Counted from the stretch's first letter, positions 9,715-18,622 are shown. The stretch is 61,055 nucleotides of DNA from Chloroflexota bacterium (GCA_016210495.1 JACQUC010000084.1:1-61055); one strand, 5' to 3'. Notes: generated by a model not told the origin, from the letters alone. Program-made: numbers and translations.

Positions 9715-11187
9715 CTAAAGGATGTATTTGCTCAGGTCCTCGTCGCGGACGAGACTGGACATACGTTCCGCCACGTAGGCGGCATTTACTGCGACGTGCT
9801 CGCCGCGATGCCTGTCGGCACCGAAGGAGATGTCTTCCAGGACTCGCTCCATAATCGTCTGCAAGCGTCGCGCGCCGATATTCTCTGCGCGACTGTTCAT
9901 CAGCGCGGCCATCCTGGCGATCTCCGACACGCCATCGGGCGTGAAAGCAAGGTCGACTTCCTCAGTAGACAGCAACGCCCGATACTGCTTGGTCAGGGAG
10001 TTCTCTGGCTCAATCAGAATGCGCTCGAGATCGTCTGTGTTCAGGCTCTTGAGCTCAACGCGCAGTGGAAACCGGCCCTGGAACTCGGGGATCAAATCGG
10101 CGGGCTTGCACTGGTGAAATGCTCCAGCCGCGATGAACAGCACATGATCGGTCCTGAAGGGCCCATAGCGCGTCATAACGGACGAGCCTTCGATGATGGG
10201 GAGCAGGTCTCGTTGCACACCTTCACCAGAGACGTCGGGGCCCATCTCGATTTTCGGTCCGGCGATTTTGTCGATCTCGTCGATAAACACGACCCCGGAC
10301 TCTTCTGCGCGTCGAATCGCCTCGTCGATGACCTGATCCATATCGATTAGCTTGTTGGCTTCCTCACGGGTCAGAAGGCGCCTGGCTTCCCTTACCGAGA
10401 CCCTGCGCACGCGCTTTCGCGACGAATACGTGTTGTAGTTCTGCATAAACTCGTTGAAGGTCTCGGTCATCTCCTCCGTGGACATGCTACCAGAGAACTC
10501 CAAAACGGAGTCAAAAGCGTCCATTTCAGGGTTCAGCTCGATTTCGATGACCGCGTCCTCCAACTGTTTGCTCTCGAGCAACTCGGCAACACGCTTTCGT
10601 TGGTGAGCTGGGGGCTTGAAATGCTTGGACCGCCTGGCGCGAGCGCCGTCGTCGCGAGGAAACTCACAACCGGTGGCGGGGCCTCCGGGCAACGGAGCAC
10701 TCATCATGATCGATTGGGCTCCCTGTCCACCCTGTTGCGCCTGACGGGTAGCGCGCTGCCCAAGCAACGCCGATTGCTGGCAGAGATAGCCGAGAATCCG
10801 TTCCTGGGCCAGTCCCTCGGCCTTTGCCAGCACCTCCTGCATTTTTCGCTCATGGACCATGCTGATGCTAGTCTCGGCAAGCTCATAAACGATGGACTCG
10901 ACGTCGCGACCGACGTAACCGACTTCGGTGAACTTAGTGGCTTCGACCTTAACGAAGGGCGCGTCGATGATCCTAGCGACTCTCCGAGCGATCTCCGTCT
11001 TGCCCACGCCCGTCGGTCCGATCATCAAGATATTCTTGGGGGTAATCTCCTTGCGCACGTGGTCGGGCAGTTGCTTGCGCCGAAACCGGTTACGTAGCGC
11101 GACGGCCACGGCCCGCTTGGCTTCCGCCTGTCCGATGATGTACTTGTCAAGCTCTTTGACAATGGCCTCGGGAGTCAGATCTTCCAA
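9715..11187 (-). CDS. hslU: HslU ATPase subunit (ClpY)
   Basis: This AAA+ unfoldase normally works with the HslV peptidase. It has 490 residues, slightly longer than most HslU because of a Gln/Gly/Arg-rich stretch in the intermediate domain (around residues 130-210). Walker A GPTGVGKT is at 57-64 and Walker B VVFIDEID near 300. The HslU-typical GAFHQCKPADLIPEFQGRFP follows. The TTG at 11187 has GGAGG eight bases upstream. No hslV is next to it, although hslV usually precedes hslU directly. The upstream gene is instead an unrelated membrane protein. Confidence 0.9.
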   Translation of the reverse strand: MEDLTPEAIVKELDKYIIGQAEAKRAVAVALRNRFRRKQLPDHVRKEITPKNILMIGPTGVGKTEIARRVARIIDAPFVKVEATKFTEVGYVGRDVESIVYELAETSISMVHERKMQEVLAKAEGLAQERILGYLCQQSALLGQRATRQAQQGGQGAQSIMMSAPLPGGPATGCEFPRDDGARARRSKHFKPPAHQRKRVAELLESKQLEDAVIEIELNPEMDAFDSVLEFSGSMSTEEMTETFNEFMQNYNTYSSRKRVRRVSVREARRLLTREEANKLIDMDQVIDEAIRRAEESGVVFIDEIDKIAGPKIEMGPDVSGEGVQRDLLPIIEGSSVMTRYGPFRTDHVLFIAAGAFHQCKPADLIPEFQGRFPLRVELKSLNTDDLERILIEPENSLTKQYRALLSTEEVDLAFTPDGVSEIARMAALMNSRAENIGARRLQTIMERVLEDISFGADRHRGEHVAVNAAYVAERMSSLVRDEDLSKYIL

Positions 11188-11299
11188 CTTACCAACCTCC
11201 GCGTGACCGATGGCACCCTTCGGGCAGGAACCGGAAAACCAACACTTGCCATCAGTCCCCTCAGCTATCCCCACGGTCCTAGTGCCGGGTTCCCAAAGT

Positions 11300-11328
11300 A
11301 GTTTAGCATATGACCCACCAAAAGGCAA
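11300..11328 (-). promoter_or_regulatory. Sigma-70-type promoter of hslU
   Basis: On the minus strand, TTGCCT (11323-11328) and TAAACT (11300-11305) are separated by 17 bases. Transcription would start near 11293, giving a leader of about 105 nt before the TTG start of hslU. Confidence 0.75.
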
Positions 11329-11396
11329 GGAAACGTGAGGGCACGAGCGCTCCCATTCTTGACGCCGCTCCGGCGGCGAATGAGCAAGAATCAATC

Positions 11397-12647
11397 CTAT
11401 TTGCTGTCAGGTGCCAGGAATTGGGACGAAATCCAGCCGACGTTGCCCTTGGGATCGCTCACGTTCTTCCAGGTCATCCCGTCGGCCTGCACGTCTTCGC
11501 CGATGACCTGCCATTCCGTGCCCTCTTTCGCGAGGAGTACCACTCCCGATGATTTGCTTGGCTTTTGACGCACGTTCACAGGCTCGCCGCCGGTAGCGAC
11601 GATCTTCATGGTGCCGTAGTTGCGGACAGACATCACGAATTCAGAAGACACCCAGCCGATGTTGCCTGACTGGCTTTTTGCCTTGCGCCAGAGGGTGCCG
11701 TCGGCCTCTCTTTCGGGCCCAGCTATCTCTAAAGCAGCGCCCTCGGGCAGGCTGGCAATGACCTTCGACGTTCGAGCGGGCTCTTCTCTCATAAGCAATC
11801 CTTGGCCGGCGGTATTTACGACCTTGAGTTGTGTGGGTTCGGGAGTCGGGGTCGTGAGGGTGGCCGTCAGGGTCAGGGTCGGGGTTGCGGTGGAGGTGGC
11901 CAATACGATGGGAGCAAACTTCTCTTCACTTGCCTGCGGCGCGTTGCCAGAGAAGAGCAGCCAACCCAAGGCAATCACGGCAACTATGCCGACGAGCGCT
12001 GCCCCTTGCTTTAGCGACACCAGGCGAGGCAACGAGGCGGCGTAGGATCTGGCCTGGTAAAAATTGCGTTTTGCCTTCGATCGGGCCACGCGACTCAACG
12101 CCGCCACGCCGCTTTCTCCAAGGCGCGGCCCGTCGTGCAGCTCTGGGACGAAGACCATGCCACGCGTGGCGAGCGCGATCACCAATCCGAGCAACACCAG
12201 AACTACCGGCACAAGCCAGCCTCCGCCGATCTGGTAGACCAGCACAACCAGTCCACCGGTCAAGCCGAGCGCCAAGACGATGACAGAAATAGCGAGGTAG
12301 TTGCCGCCCAGCCACGCGCGCCCCTGTGGGGAAACGGCCACGAGGATGCCGATGACAAACGCTGGCCCCAGGCAAACCAAGGAGATCGGATTCGCGGCAA
12401 GCAGGTCCTTGAGAGAGGACAGCAGCCACGATGTGCTGGAGACCGCTGCCTGGACGAGCCCCGCGGCCCAAGTAAGCGCACTGACGACGGAGACGAACAG
12501 GACTATCAGGAAGACGACGAGGGACGCCCGAGCGGCGGCGCTATCGCCTTCGCGAAGCCTCCGTATGGTAGAGGAGGCCAGGGCATAGAGAACCAGTGCC
12601 AACGCCAGGAGCACCAGTGCTGAGACAAGCCCTACTACTTGCGACAC
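11397..12647 (-). CDS. Membrane protein with two C-terminal bacterial SH3 domains
   Basis: This 416-residue protein has about six hydrophobic segments in its first half and a Thr/Pro-rich spacer (around 255-285). Two SH3b domains follow (LLMREEPARTSKVIASLPEGA and VNVRQKPSKSSGVVLL, each ending in GNxGWxSSxF). SH3b domains usually bind peptidoglycan or peptides outside the membrane. GTG at 12647 has AGGAG upstream. The exact role is unknown, and a link to cell-wall sensing is only inference. Confidence 0.75.
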   Translation of the reverse strand: MSQVVGLVSALVLLALALVLYALASSTIRRLREGDSAAARASLVVFLIVLFVSVVSALTWAAGLVQAAVSSTSWLLSSLKDLLAANPISLVCLGPAFVIGILVAVSPQGRAWLGGNYLAISVIVLALGLTGGLVVLVYQIGGGWLVPVVLVLLGLVIALATRGMVFVPELHDGPRLGESGVAALSRVARSKAKRNFYQARSYAASLPRLVSLKQGAALVGIVAVIALGWLLFSGNAPQASEEKFAPIVLATSTATPTLTLTATLTTPTPEPTQLKVVNTAGQGLLMREEPARTSKVIASLPEGAALEIAGPEREADGTLWRKAKSQSGNIGWVSSEFVMSVRNYGTMKIVATGGEPVNVRQKPSKSSGVVLLAKEGTEWQVIGEDVQADGMTWKNVSDPKGNVGWISSQFLAPDSK

Positions 12648-12739
12648 ATCCCCGCTCCTGCCAGCCTCGAAGGCCGTCTCGAAAGTACGAAGGCATAGGC
12701 ATTGGCCCGCGCTGTGCCCCGCGGCCACCTGCCAGCGCT

Positions 12740-12768
12740 AATATAGCACGAGTCGCCCTAGCAGTCAA
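12740..12768 (-). promoter_or_regulatory. Strong sigma-70-type promoter of the SH3 membrane protein
   Basis: On the minus strand, TTGACT (12763-12768) and TATATT (12740-12745) are separated by exactly 17 bases. It lies just past the stop codon of the rhodanese gene and drives the SH3 membrane protein gene. Confidence 0.82.
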
Positions 12769-12777
12769 GCTTGTAGA

Positions 12778-13455
12778 TTATCCCGATTCAGCGGCCCGTG
12801 TGATGACGGGGTAGCCAGCCTTCGTCCAGGCGCCCATGCCTTCGGCGACGTTGGCGAGCGAGGCGAAACCGTGCCTGGCCAGAATGCTGGCGGCGGTGCT
12901 GCTGCGAATACCAACCTCACACAGGATGGCCATCTCGCGATAGCTTGGCAACTCAGCTAGACGTGTCTCCAGTTCACCCAGTGGAACAAGGGCGGCGCCG
13001 TCGATCCAGCCGAGCTCGTCCCATTCGGAGGGCTCGCGCACGTCAAGAATGGCCAACTCGGGCTCACGGGAGTTCAGGCGATCGAAGAGCTCCTGGACAG
13101 ATATCTGCCGCAGGCTGCTTGTCGGCAAGCCGGCCTCTTTCCACGCCTCGAGGCCGCCTGCAAGGCAACCGAGAACCTTGGCATAGTCGGCCTCGAGGAG
13201 GGCCTCATAGGCCGCGAGGGATAGGGCACCGTTTGCAGCCACCAGTACGATAGATGTGTCCGCGGCGATGACTGTCGCCACCCGCTCGGCGAAGTTCTTC
13301 TTGCTGAGCTGGACGCTTATGGCCCCCGGCAGGTGGGCGGCACCAAACTCAGGAGCTTTTCGGATGTCCACAACAATTGCGCCTCGAGCTAGCTCTGCCT
13401 GCACTTCGCTTGGAGAAAGCTCCCTTAGACTATTATGTGACGGCTCCAGAGCCAT
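12778..13455 (-). CDS. Tandem rhodanese-domain protein
   Basis: The 225-residue protein holds two rhodanese folds. The first (about 15-110) has VLVAANGALS where the catalytic loop should be and lacks the cysteine. The second (about 118-220) has the loop AILCEVGIRSST with an active-site Cys. Such proteins carry persulfide sulfur, and a degenerate first domain usually plays a structural part. ATG at 13455 has GAGGAGGAT upstream. A palindrome overlaps its likely promoter. Confidence 0.88.
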   Translation of the reverse strand: MALEPSHNSLRELSPSEVQAELARGAIVVDIRKAPEFGAAHLPGAISVQLSKKNFAERVATVIAADTSIVLVAANGALSLAAYEALLEADYAKVLGCLAGGLEAWKEAGLPTSSLRQISVQELFDRLNSREPELAILDVREPSEWDELGWIDGAALVPLGELETRLAELPSYREMAILCEVGIRSSTAASILARHGFASLANVAEGMGAWTKAGYPVITRAAESG

Positions 13456-13538
13456 AGTTCATCCTCCTCATCTGGCTGCGGTTCGACTTAAGTTTCGTCC
13501 TCGAACGAATTCTAAACGATCCGGGCTCTTTTCGCATC

Positions 13539-13557
13539 TAGAACGGTTCTAAGTATA
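13539..13557 (-). promoter_or_regulatory. -10 box with overlapping palindrome upstream of the rhodanese gene
   Basis: TATACT on the minus strand (13552-13557) abuts the perfect palindrome TAGAAC-G-GTTCTA (13539-13551), placed where transcription would start. No good -35 is visible 16-18 bases upstream. The position suits a repressor operator. The regulator is unknown. Confidence 0.45.
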
Positions 13558-13727
13558 CCATTAAGATCGCGATAATTGTACCCCCAGGGCTGGCACACAT
13601 CGTGCAGTCGTAGCTGGACAATCAAAAGGCAAGGTGGCGTGCGTCTCCGCTGCTGATTGGTTACGGAGTGTCGGCGGCACCGGGGGCGGACGAAACCCTG
13701 TGCACCTTCTTGAGGAGGTGATGATGA

Positions 13728-14435
13728 TTGAGATTCTTGACTACGCTAGGTCTTGTCCTGGTTCTGTCGGCGGGGATGCTCTCGACACTGCCGACAAAGG
13801 CCGAGGCAGCATCCTCTTGGACAGGCGTCGTCACGACTTCGGGTTTGAACGTCAGGCCTGCGCCCAACACGTCGCAGCCTCCGGTAGGCAAGCTGAACCA
13901 CGGTGATAGGGTGAACGTGGTAGCCGAAGTGCAGGGTGAAAGCGTGCTGGGAGACACGACGTGGTATCAAATCGGCCCGGGCCGGTTTGTATTTGGGGCG
14001 TACGTATCGAGAGTGAATTCGGATCCCGATTTGGAGACCGGCGAGCGCTGGATCGACGTCAACCTGTCGCGGAAGATCGCCAGGGCGATGGTTGGACAGA
14101 GGGCGGTCTATACCGCGGAAGTCACCATAGGACGAGAGGGTTGGAACACGCCGGTTGGGAGGTTCAGCATCGTGAGACGGGTTGAGAACGAGACGATGGA
14201 TTCGGCGACGATAGGCATCCCGCGGAATTCGCCGGATGGGTACTATCTGACTGGGGTGCTGTACACGCAGTACTTCCTTTGGAGCGGGCAGGCGCTGCAC
14301 TACAACTACTGGGTGCCGGATGAGGCGTTCGGCAACTGGGCCAGCAGCCGGGGTTGCGTGGGATTACGCCTCGCCGATGCGAGGTTCTTCTGGGACTTCG
14401 CAGAGATTGGCACCCCCGTGGTAATCCACTTCTAG
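13728..14435 (+). CDS. Secreted L,D-transpeptidase with SH3 domain
   Basis: The 235-residue precursor has a signal peptide (about 1-28, ending KAEA). An SH3b domain (about 30-95) and a YkuD catalytic domain (about 105-235) follow. The catalytic His and Cys lie in HYNYWVPDEAF and SSRGCVGL, the SxGCxxL variant of the YkuD motif. It would cross-link peptidoglycan or attach proteins to it outside the membrane. The TTG start at 13728 follows GAGGAGGTG with a seven-base gap. ATG codons inside that gap are out of frame. Confidence 0.88.
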   Translation: MRFLTTLGLVLVLSAGMLSTLPTKAEAASSWTGVVTTSGLNVRPAPNTSQPPVGKLNHGDRVNVVAEVQGESVLGDTTWYQIGPGRFVFGAYVSRVNSDPDLETGERWIDVNLSRKIARAMVGQRAVYTAEVTIGREGWNTPVGRFSIVRRVENETMDSATIGIPRNSPDGYYLTGVLYTQYFLWSGQALHYNYWVPDEAFGNWASSRGCVGLRLADARFFWDFAEIGTPVVIHF

Positions 14436-14598
14436 CGGTGTGCAATCGCAAACCCAAGCAGGGCCGTGGCTCGGAGCACCGGGCTGCGGCCGCGCCTGTC
14501 GTATTGAGTTAGCCGTATGGGTTCTTGGGCTACACTTGACGAAGCGGTTTTGGTACAATGAGACAGGTGCGGATGATCATCTGAGGGGGGGTTCGAAA

Positions 14599-15234
14599 AT
14601 GGCTAAGGCCAAGAAAGGCGGGGTGCGCCAGGATCGTGGCGCGCCGACCGCGTCTGCAAAGACGAGTGTGCGGGGCAGCAGTCGTGGCAATCGTGCTAGC
14701 TCGGCCGGACAGCCGGACTGGGGGAAGTATGTCAGGATTGGTGGCCCTGTGGTCGGGGTCATTGCGCTCATCGCGCTCGCCATAGTGGTGGTGCCTCTAT
14801 TGGGCAGTGAACCAACTCCAGTAGGTCGTCTGGTGCCAGATCAGGGCACGGCTCACGTGCTTCCCGGGCAGCCCCACCCGCCCTACAATAGCACGCCCCC
14901 TACGTCCGGCTGGCACTATGAGACACCGGCGCCCTGGGGTGTGTCGGACAGACCGATCGACGACGAGACCCAGATTCATAACCTTGAACACGGCGGCATC
15001 ATGATCCAGTACTGGTGCCCGGAGGGTTGTGGGGACCTGGTGGAGAGGCTGAAAGCCGTCGTCAGGCGTTATCCCTCGAAGGTGACCCTGGCTCCCTACG
15101 CCAAGGCGCTGCCGAATCGCATTGCGCTCACGGCGTGGCGCTACATCGACACGTTCGACCAGTTCGACGAAAAGCGGATCGTCTCATTTATCGACGCGCA
15201 CAAGAACCGTGGGCCCGAGCGGGTGCCGGATTAG
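14599..15234 (+). CDS. DUF3105 membrane-anchored protein
   Basis: The 211-residue protein has a basic Lys/Arg/Ser-rich N-terminus and one membrane segment (about 50-72). The DUF3105 domain outside it shows PPTSGWHYETPAPWGV, HNLEHGGIMI and a CPEGC pair. The function of DUF3105 is not established. ATG at 14599 has GAGGGGGGG seven bases upstream. A TACAAT box at 14554-14559 has only a weak -35. Confidence 0.85.
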   Translation: MAKAKKGGVRQDRGAPTASAKTSVRGSSRGNRASSAGQPDWGKYVRIGGPVVGVIALIALAIVVVPLLGSEPTPVGRLVPDQGTAHVLPGQPHPPYNSTPPTSGWHYETPAPWGVSDRPIDDETQIHNLEHGGIMIQYWCPEGCGDLVERLKAVVRRYPSKVTLAPYAKALPNRIALTAWRYIDTFDQFDEKRIVSFIDAHKNRGPERVPD

Positions 15235-15275
15235 TAGGGGGCGTTCTGCGGAAGGATGTGGTCGCCCCCGTATCG

Positions 15276-15339
15276 TAGGGGCAACCCTGCGTATTTGCCC
15301 TTTGCACGGTTACGGGGCAACCACACAGGGTTGCCCCTA
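15276..15339. terminator. 14-bp inverted repeat between convergent genes (REP module D)
   Basis: TAGGGGCAACCCTG (15276-15289) and CAGGGTTGCCCCTA (15326-15339) are perfect complements separated by 36 bases, between the convergent DUF3105 and OsmC genes. The right arm overlaps the OsmC stop codon. A second copy of the ccttctgcggaagg-type module lies at 15236-15275. It may act as a two-way terminator, although no clear T-run is present. Confidence 0.5.
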
Positions 15340-15756
15340 GTCGTCGACGATACGGAACGTGCTGGTGAGTGCGGCCGACTGGCGTAGCATGGCGCCGACG
15401 GAGCAGTACTTCTCGTCGGAAAGCTCGATGGCCCTTCGCACCGCCTCAGGAGATATCCGTTTGCCGCGTACGATATGCTCCACGGTCATAGAGGTGTAGA
15501 TCCTCGGATAGTCGGCGGCTCGCTCGGCTCTGACGACGATTTCATAGCCAGTTACCTTCTGTCGCTTCTTATGCAAGATGGAAATCACGTCCATACCAGT
15601 GCACGTTCCGAGCGCGAGGAGCAGCAATTCCATGGGCCTGGGCCCGGCGTCTGTACCCCCGGACTCCTGAGCTGCGTCCAGTACTAACGTGTGGCCGGAG
15701 GGCACCGTGCCCACAAATCGCATGCCTTCCTTCAAGCTCAACCGCGCTTCTATCAT
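15337..15756 (-). CDS. OsmC family peroxiredoxin-like protein
   Basis: The 139-residue protein is of normal OsmC length. The two redox cysteines are visible in TCTGMDVISIL and EKYCSVGAML. Family members reduce organic hydroperoxides with thiol cofactors, and the YhfA-like subgroup has unclear substrates. ATG at 15756 has AAGGAG upstream. An open frame extends past it to 15933, but the predicted transcription start (about 15907) and the family length argue for the shorter form. Its promoter shares an operator with the divergent desulforedoxin-like gene. Confidence 0.88.
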   Translation of the reverse strand: MIEARLSLKEGMRFVGTVPSGHTLVLDAAQESGGTDAGPRPMELLLLALGTCTGMDVISILHKKRQKVTGYEIVVRAERAADYPRIYTSMTVEHIVRGKRISPEAVRRAIELSDEKYCSVGAMLRQSAALTSTFRIVDD

Positions 15757-15913
15757 TCCTCTTCTCCTTCTGCCAACAGTGCGGTTGACGCGCTGAAGTG
15801 CGGATAGACTTGCTTCAGTTGCTTGCGGACGACGGTACGCAGGATATGTAATTCCTCCGGGGTGGGCGCCGGAGTGGTGTCGACTTCCTCGGGTCAACCC
15901 TGCACTCAGCCCG

Positions 15914-15942
15914 ATGCTAGCACAAAGCTTCACGGCCAGGAA
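15914..15942 (-). promoter_or_regulatory. Predicted activator-dependent promoter toward OsmC
   Basis: On the minus strand, TAGCAT (15914-15919) lies 17 bases from TTCCTG (15937-15942), a poor -35. The operator core ends 21 bases before the -10 box and overlaps the -35 by two bases. This is the geometry of a class II LuxR-type activator site centred near -43. Confidence 0.55.
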
Positions 15943-15960
15943 CTACCCACTTGGGTAGTT
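15941..15960. promoter_or_regulatory. Palindromic operator, copy 1 (AACTACCC-N4-GGGTAGTT)
   Basis: A perfect 8-bp inverted repeat (9-bp arms if the adjoining A/T pair is counted) lies between the divergent OsmC and desulforedoxin-like genes. The same 20-bp pattern with the same four-base spacer occurs at 23740-23759. The half-site TGGGTAGTT resembles sites of LuxR/GerE-type helix-turn-helix proteins. Confidence 0.75.
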
Positions 15961-15988
15961 TGCGGCAACTGTCGCATCCGCGTATACT
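15960..15988 (+). promoter_or_regulatory. Promoter of desulforedoxin-like gene 1
   Basis: TTGCGG (15960-15965) and TATACT (15983-15988) are separated by 17 bases. The palindrome ends 22 bases before the -10 box and touches the -35 box. Transcription would start near 15995, some 18 nt before the ATG. Confidence 0.7.
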
Positions 15989-16012
15989 AAGATGCGTTGG
16001 AGGCAAGATCGT

Positions 16013-16132
16013 ATGGCAAATGATGTCGGAAAGCGCTATATTTGCACAAAATGCGGGTCGGAAGTCATTGTGACCAAAGGTGGCACGGGCTCGCTGAAGT
16101 GCTGCGGCCAAGAGATGCAGCGAAAGAGCTAG
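16013..16132 (+). CDS. Desulforedoxin-like mini-protein 1 (39 aa)
   Basis: The whole protein is one rubredoxin-like knuckle: YICTKCG near the N-terminus and LKCCGQEM near the C-terminus, giving the Cys-x2-Cys and Cys-Cys pairs that bind one iron in desulforedoxin and in the N-terminal domain of desulfoferrodoxin. GGAGG lies nine bases before the ATG. Desulforedoxins are small electron carriers, and no superoxide reductase domain is attached. A similar 47-residue protein is encoded at 21895-22038. Confidence 0.85.
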   Translation: MANDVGKRYICTKCGSEVIVTKGGTGSLKCCGQEMQRKS

Positions 16133-16215
16133 TGCCTTCCGCGCCGTGTCGTCGCGTGGGTGTCGGCCGCGGAGCGGCCTAAGTCACGTAGGGATGGCCT
16201 AGAAGCTTACGATTT

Positions 16216-17796
16216 GTGGCTAGATCGCGTGAGGAATCGGTTGGGCCGCCCGACCTGATCCTTCTGAGCAGCACAATACTGACGCCTTCGTCCGCCTTGC
16301 CGCGACAAGCAGCGGTGGTGGTGCGTGACGGACTGATAACGCACGTCGCGTCACAAGACGAGGCCGTGTCCTTGCGTGGGCCTCGCACGGTGGTGCTCGA
16401 ATTCCCCGGCAAGTGCGTTGTCCCAGGCTTTCACGACGCTCACATCCACCTTCTGGCCTGCGCTGCTAACCGACTGGGCGTAGATTGTGGCCCCGGCGCG
16501 GTGAGTAGCATCAGCGGCATACAGCAGGCCATCCAGCAGCGCGCGCATTCGCTGCCGGCCGGGACGTGGATTCGGGCCGGTAACTACGATGAGTTCCGAT
16601 TGGCCGAGCGCAGACACCCCACGCGCTGGGACCTGGACGTGGCGGCGACCGAGCATCCTGTGAAGCTGCAGCATCGTTCCCTCCACGCCAGTGTCCTCAA
16701 CAGCGTCGCGCTCCAGAGGGTGGGGATGTTGGGCGCGCGTTCGCAGTATCCACGGGATCTGTCGGATGGGACCGATCGGACCAGTCAGGAATCCGATGGT
16801 CTGCTTTACGAGCAGGATGATGTCCTGAACGCGATTACGCCTATAGCCGAAGAGGAACTGCGCGGCTCTCTGAGGGTTGTGCTGAGCGATTTGCTGGCCG
16901 AGGGAATCACCTCCGTGCACGATGCCACGTTTCGCAACGGCCTTGCCGATTGGAATCGCCTGCGCGACGTTTGCGCCGAGGCAGGCTTGCGCCCCCGGAT
17001 CGGGTTTATGGTGGGGCTACCAAATGTGGAGCAGTTTGCCGCAGCGGGCCTTGCGCCGGGCTTTGGGGACGAGTGGCTGAGAATTGGTGGGGCAAAGGCT
17101 ATGCTCACCGAGGCCGACGGGTGCTTTCGCCCGTCGACTGAGGAACTGGGGGCGCAAGTGCGTCACGCGCGGCGCCTCGGCTATTGGGTCGCGGTTCACG
17201 CCGTCGAGGAGTCGTGCGTCTGCGTCGCGGTCGAGGCGCTGGCGGGCACGGCCTTCCGTTCATCTGCGATTGCCCACCGGATCGAGCACGCTTCTATCGT
17301 GCCGCCGCCCCTTGTCGATCGGATGGCGGAGGCCAGGGTCGCGGTCGTGACTCAGCCTGGGTTCATCTACCACAGCGGGGACCGGTATCTGGCCGATGTC
17401 GAGGAGCACCTGCACCCGTGGCTCTACCCTCTCAGGAGCCTACTAAAAAAGGGCATACCTGTGGGGGCCGGGTCCGATGCGCCTGTTGCGCCGGCAAGGC
17501 CACTGGAAGGGATTTGCGCGGCGGCCACTCGCATGTCATCTGGCGAACGAGGCGTGGGACAGCGAGAGAAGATCACAGTGGAGCAAGCGCTTGGTCTATA
17601 TACTTCTGGATCGGCACTCGCGTGCGGAGAGGCTGGGTCGAAGGGCGCGATCCAGCCCGGGAAGCTGGCGGATCTGGTGGTCCTATCGGCCGATTTGGTG
17701 CAAATTGCTCCCTATGATATCAAGAACGTCGAGGTCGAGATGACGATCGTCGGCGGCATAGTGGCTTGGGCGAAGGGAGGCACTATTGAAGTATAA
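16216..17796 (+). CDS. YtcJ-type metal-dependent amidohydrolase
   Basis: The 526-residue protein is an amidohydrolase-3 family member. The N-terminal metal motif is HDAHIHL. Later ligands lie in VAVHAVEES and HRIEHAS, and the catalytic Asp in GAGSDAPV. The C-terminal part returns to the small beta-sandwich (GKLADLVVLSADL). Family members hydrolyse amides or related bonds, and the substrate cannot be read from sequence. The GTG start at 16216 has only a weak ribosome-binding site. It overlaps the crotonase gene by 11 bases, so it is probably part of the acyl-CoA operon. Confidence 0.85.
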   Translation: MARSREESVGPPDLILLSSTILTPSSALPRQAAVVVRDGLITHVASQDEAVSLRGPRTVVLEFPGKCVVPGFHDAHIHLLACAANRLGVDCGPGAVSSISGIQQAIQQRAHSLPAGTWIRAGNYDEFRLAERRHPTRWDLDVAATEHPVKLQHRSLHASVLNSVALQRVGMLGARSQYPRDLSDGTDRTSQESDGLLYEQDDVLNAITPIAEEELRGSLRVVLSDLLAEGITSVHDATFRNGLADWNRLRDVCAEAGLRPRIGFMVGLPNVEQFAAAGLAPGFGDEWLRIGGAKAMLTEADGCFRPSTEELGAQVRHARRLGYWVAVHAVEESCVCVAVEALAGTAFRSSAIAHRIEHASIVPPPLVDRMAEARVAVVTQPGFIYHSGDRYLADVEEHLHPWLYPLRSLLKKGIPVGAGSDAPVAPARPLEGICAAATRMSSGERGVGQREKITVEQALGLYTSGSALACGEAGSKGAIQPGKLADLVVLSADLVQIAPYDIKNVEVEMTIVGGIVAWAKGGTIEV

Positions 17797-18589
17797 GACG
17801 ATTCTGCACGAGAAGAACAGGGATGTCTGCACCATCACGCTAAACCGGCCGGAGGTGCTCAACGCCATCAACAACGAATTGGCGAGGGAACTGCTGGATG
17901 CTGTTGAAAGCGCGAACGATGACTACGACGTGCGCGCGGTGGTGCTAACCGGCGCGGGCGAGCGAGCGTTCAGTGTGGGGCTCGACCTCAAGGAACTGGT
18001 CGACGCGGCCGATGGCGTCGAGGACATTCCCACGTTGCTCGAGATACGTCGCCGAGTTTGGAGCTGCAATCCGTGGGAGCGATTGGCGGGCATCTCCAAG
18101 CCAACAATAGCCGCAATAAGTGGCTTCGCGCTGGGCGGTGGACTCGAACTGGCCTTGGCCTGCGACATACGGATTGCCTCGCACGACGCAACCTTCGGTT
18201 TTCCCGAGGTGCGTCTTGGAATCATCCCGGGCAGGGGGGGCACCCAGCGTCTTCCGCGCATCGTTGGACGGGGCAAGGCGTTGGAGATGCTTCTGACAGG
18301 CGAGACCATCGACGCTGGCGAGGCGCACAGGGTCGAGCTCGTCGGCACGGTCGTTGCTGGGGAGCAGCTTCTCGATACGGCCAGGGACCTGGCCACAAAG
18401 CTGGCCGCCCACGCGCCGTTGGCGGTTCGGCTCGCGCGGGAGGCGGTGACCAAGGGACTGGATATGACGCTGGATCAGGGCCTTCGTCTGGAGACCGATC
18501 TGTCCGTGATGCTGCAGACGACCGAGGATCGAGCCGAGGGCATCCGCTCGTTTGTCGAGAAGCGCAAGCCGAAGTTTGAAGGAAGGTAA
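17786..18589 (+). CDS. Enoyl-CoA hydratase/isomerase (crotonase) 1
   Basis: The 267-residue crotonase has the oxyanion-hole segments GLDLKELVD and SGFALGGGLELALACD. The acidic residues expected of hydratases are present in GGGLE and FPEVRLGIIPGRGGTQRLPR. The TTG at 17786 has GGGAGG five bases upstream and overlaps the preceding stop. It is likely a hydratase in a CoA-linked degradation or modification pathway with the CoA-transferases that follow. Confidence 0.9.
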   Translation: MKYKTILHEKNRDVCTITLNRPEVLNAINNELARELLDAVESANDDYDVRAVVLTGAGERAFSVGLDLKELVDAADGVEDIPTLLEIRRRVWSCNPWERLAGISKPTIAAISGFALGGGLELALACDIRIASHDATFGFPEVRLGIIPGRGGTQRLPRIVGRGKALEMLLTGETIDAGEAHRVELVGTVVAGEQLLDTARDLATKLAAHAPLAVRLAREAVTKGLDMTLDQGLRLETDLSVMLQTTEDRAEGIRSFVEKRKPKFEGR

Positions 18590-18622
18590 CCCCCGTCGTG
18601 AACGGTAAAAGGAGGGATGGAT

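Noticed and set aside
14530..14562. TTGACG and TACAAT upstream of the DUF3105 gene as a promoter
   Set aside because: The two boxes are only 12 bases apart, too close for sigma-70. Only the -10 box is plausible.
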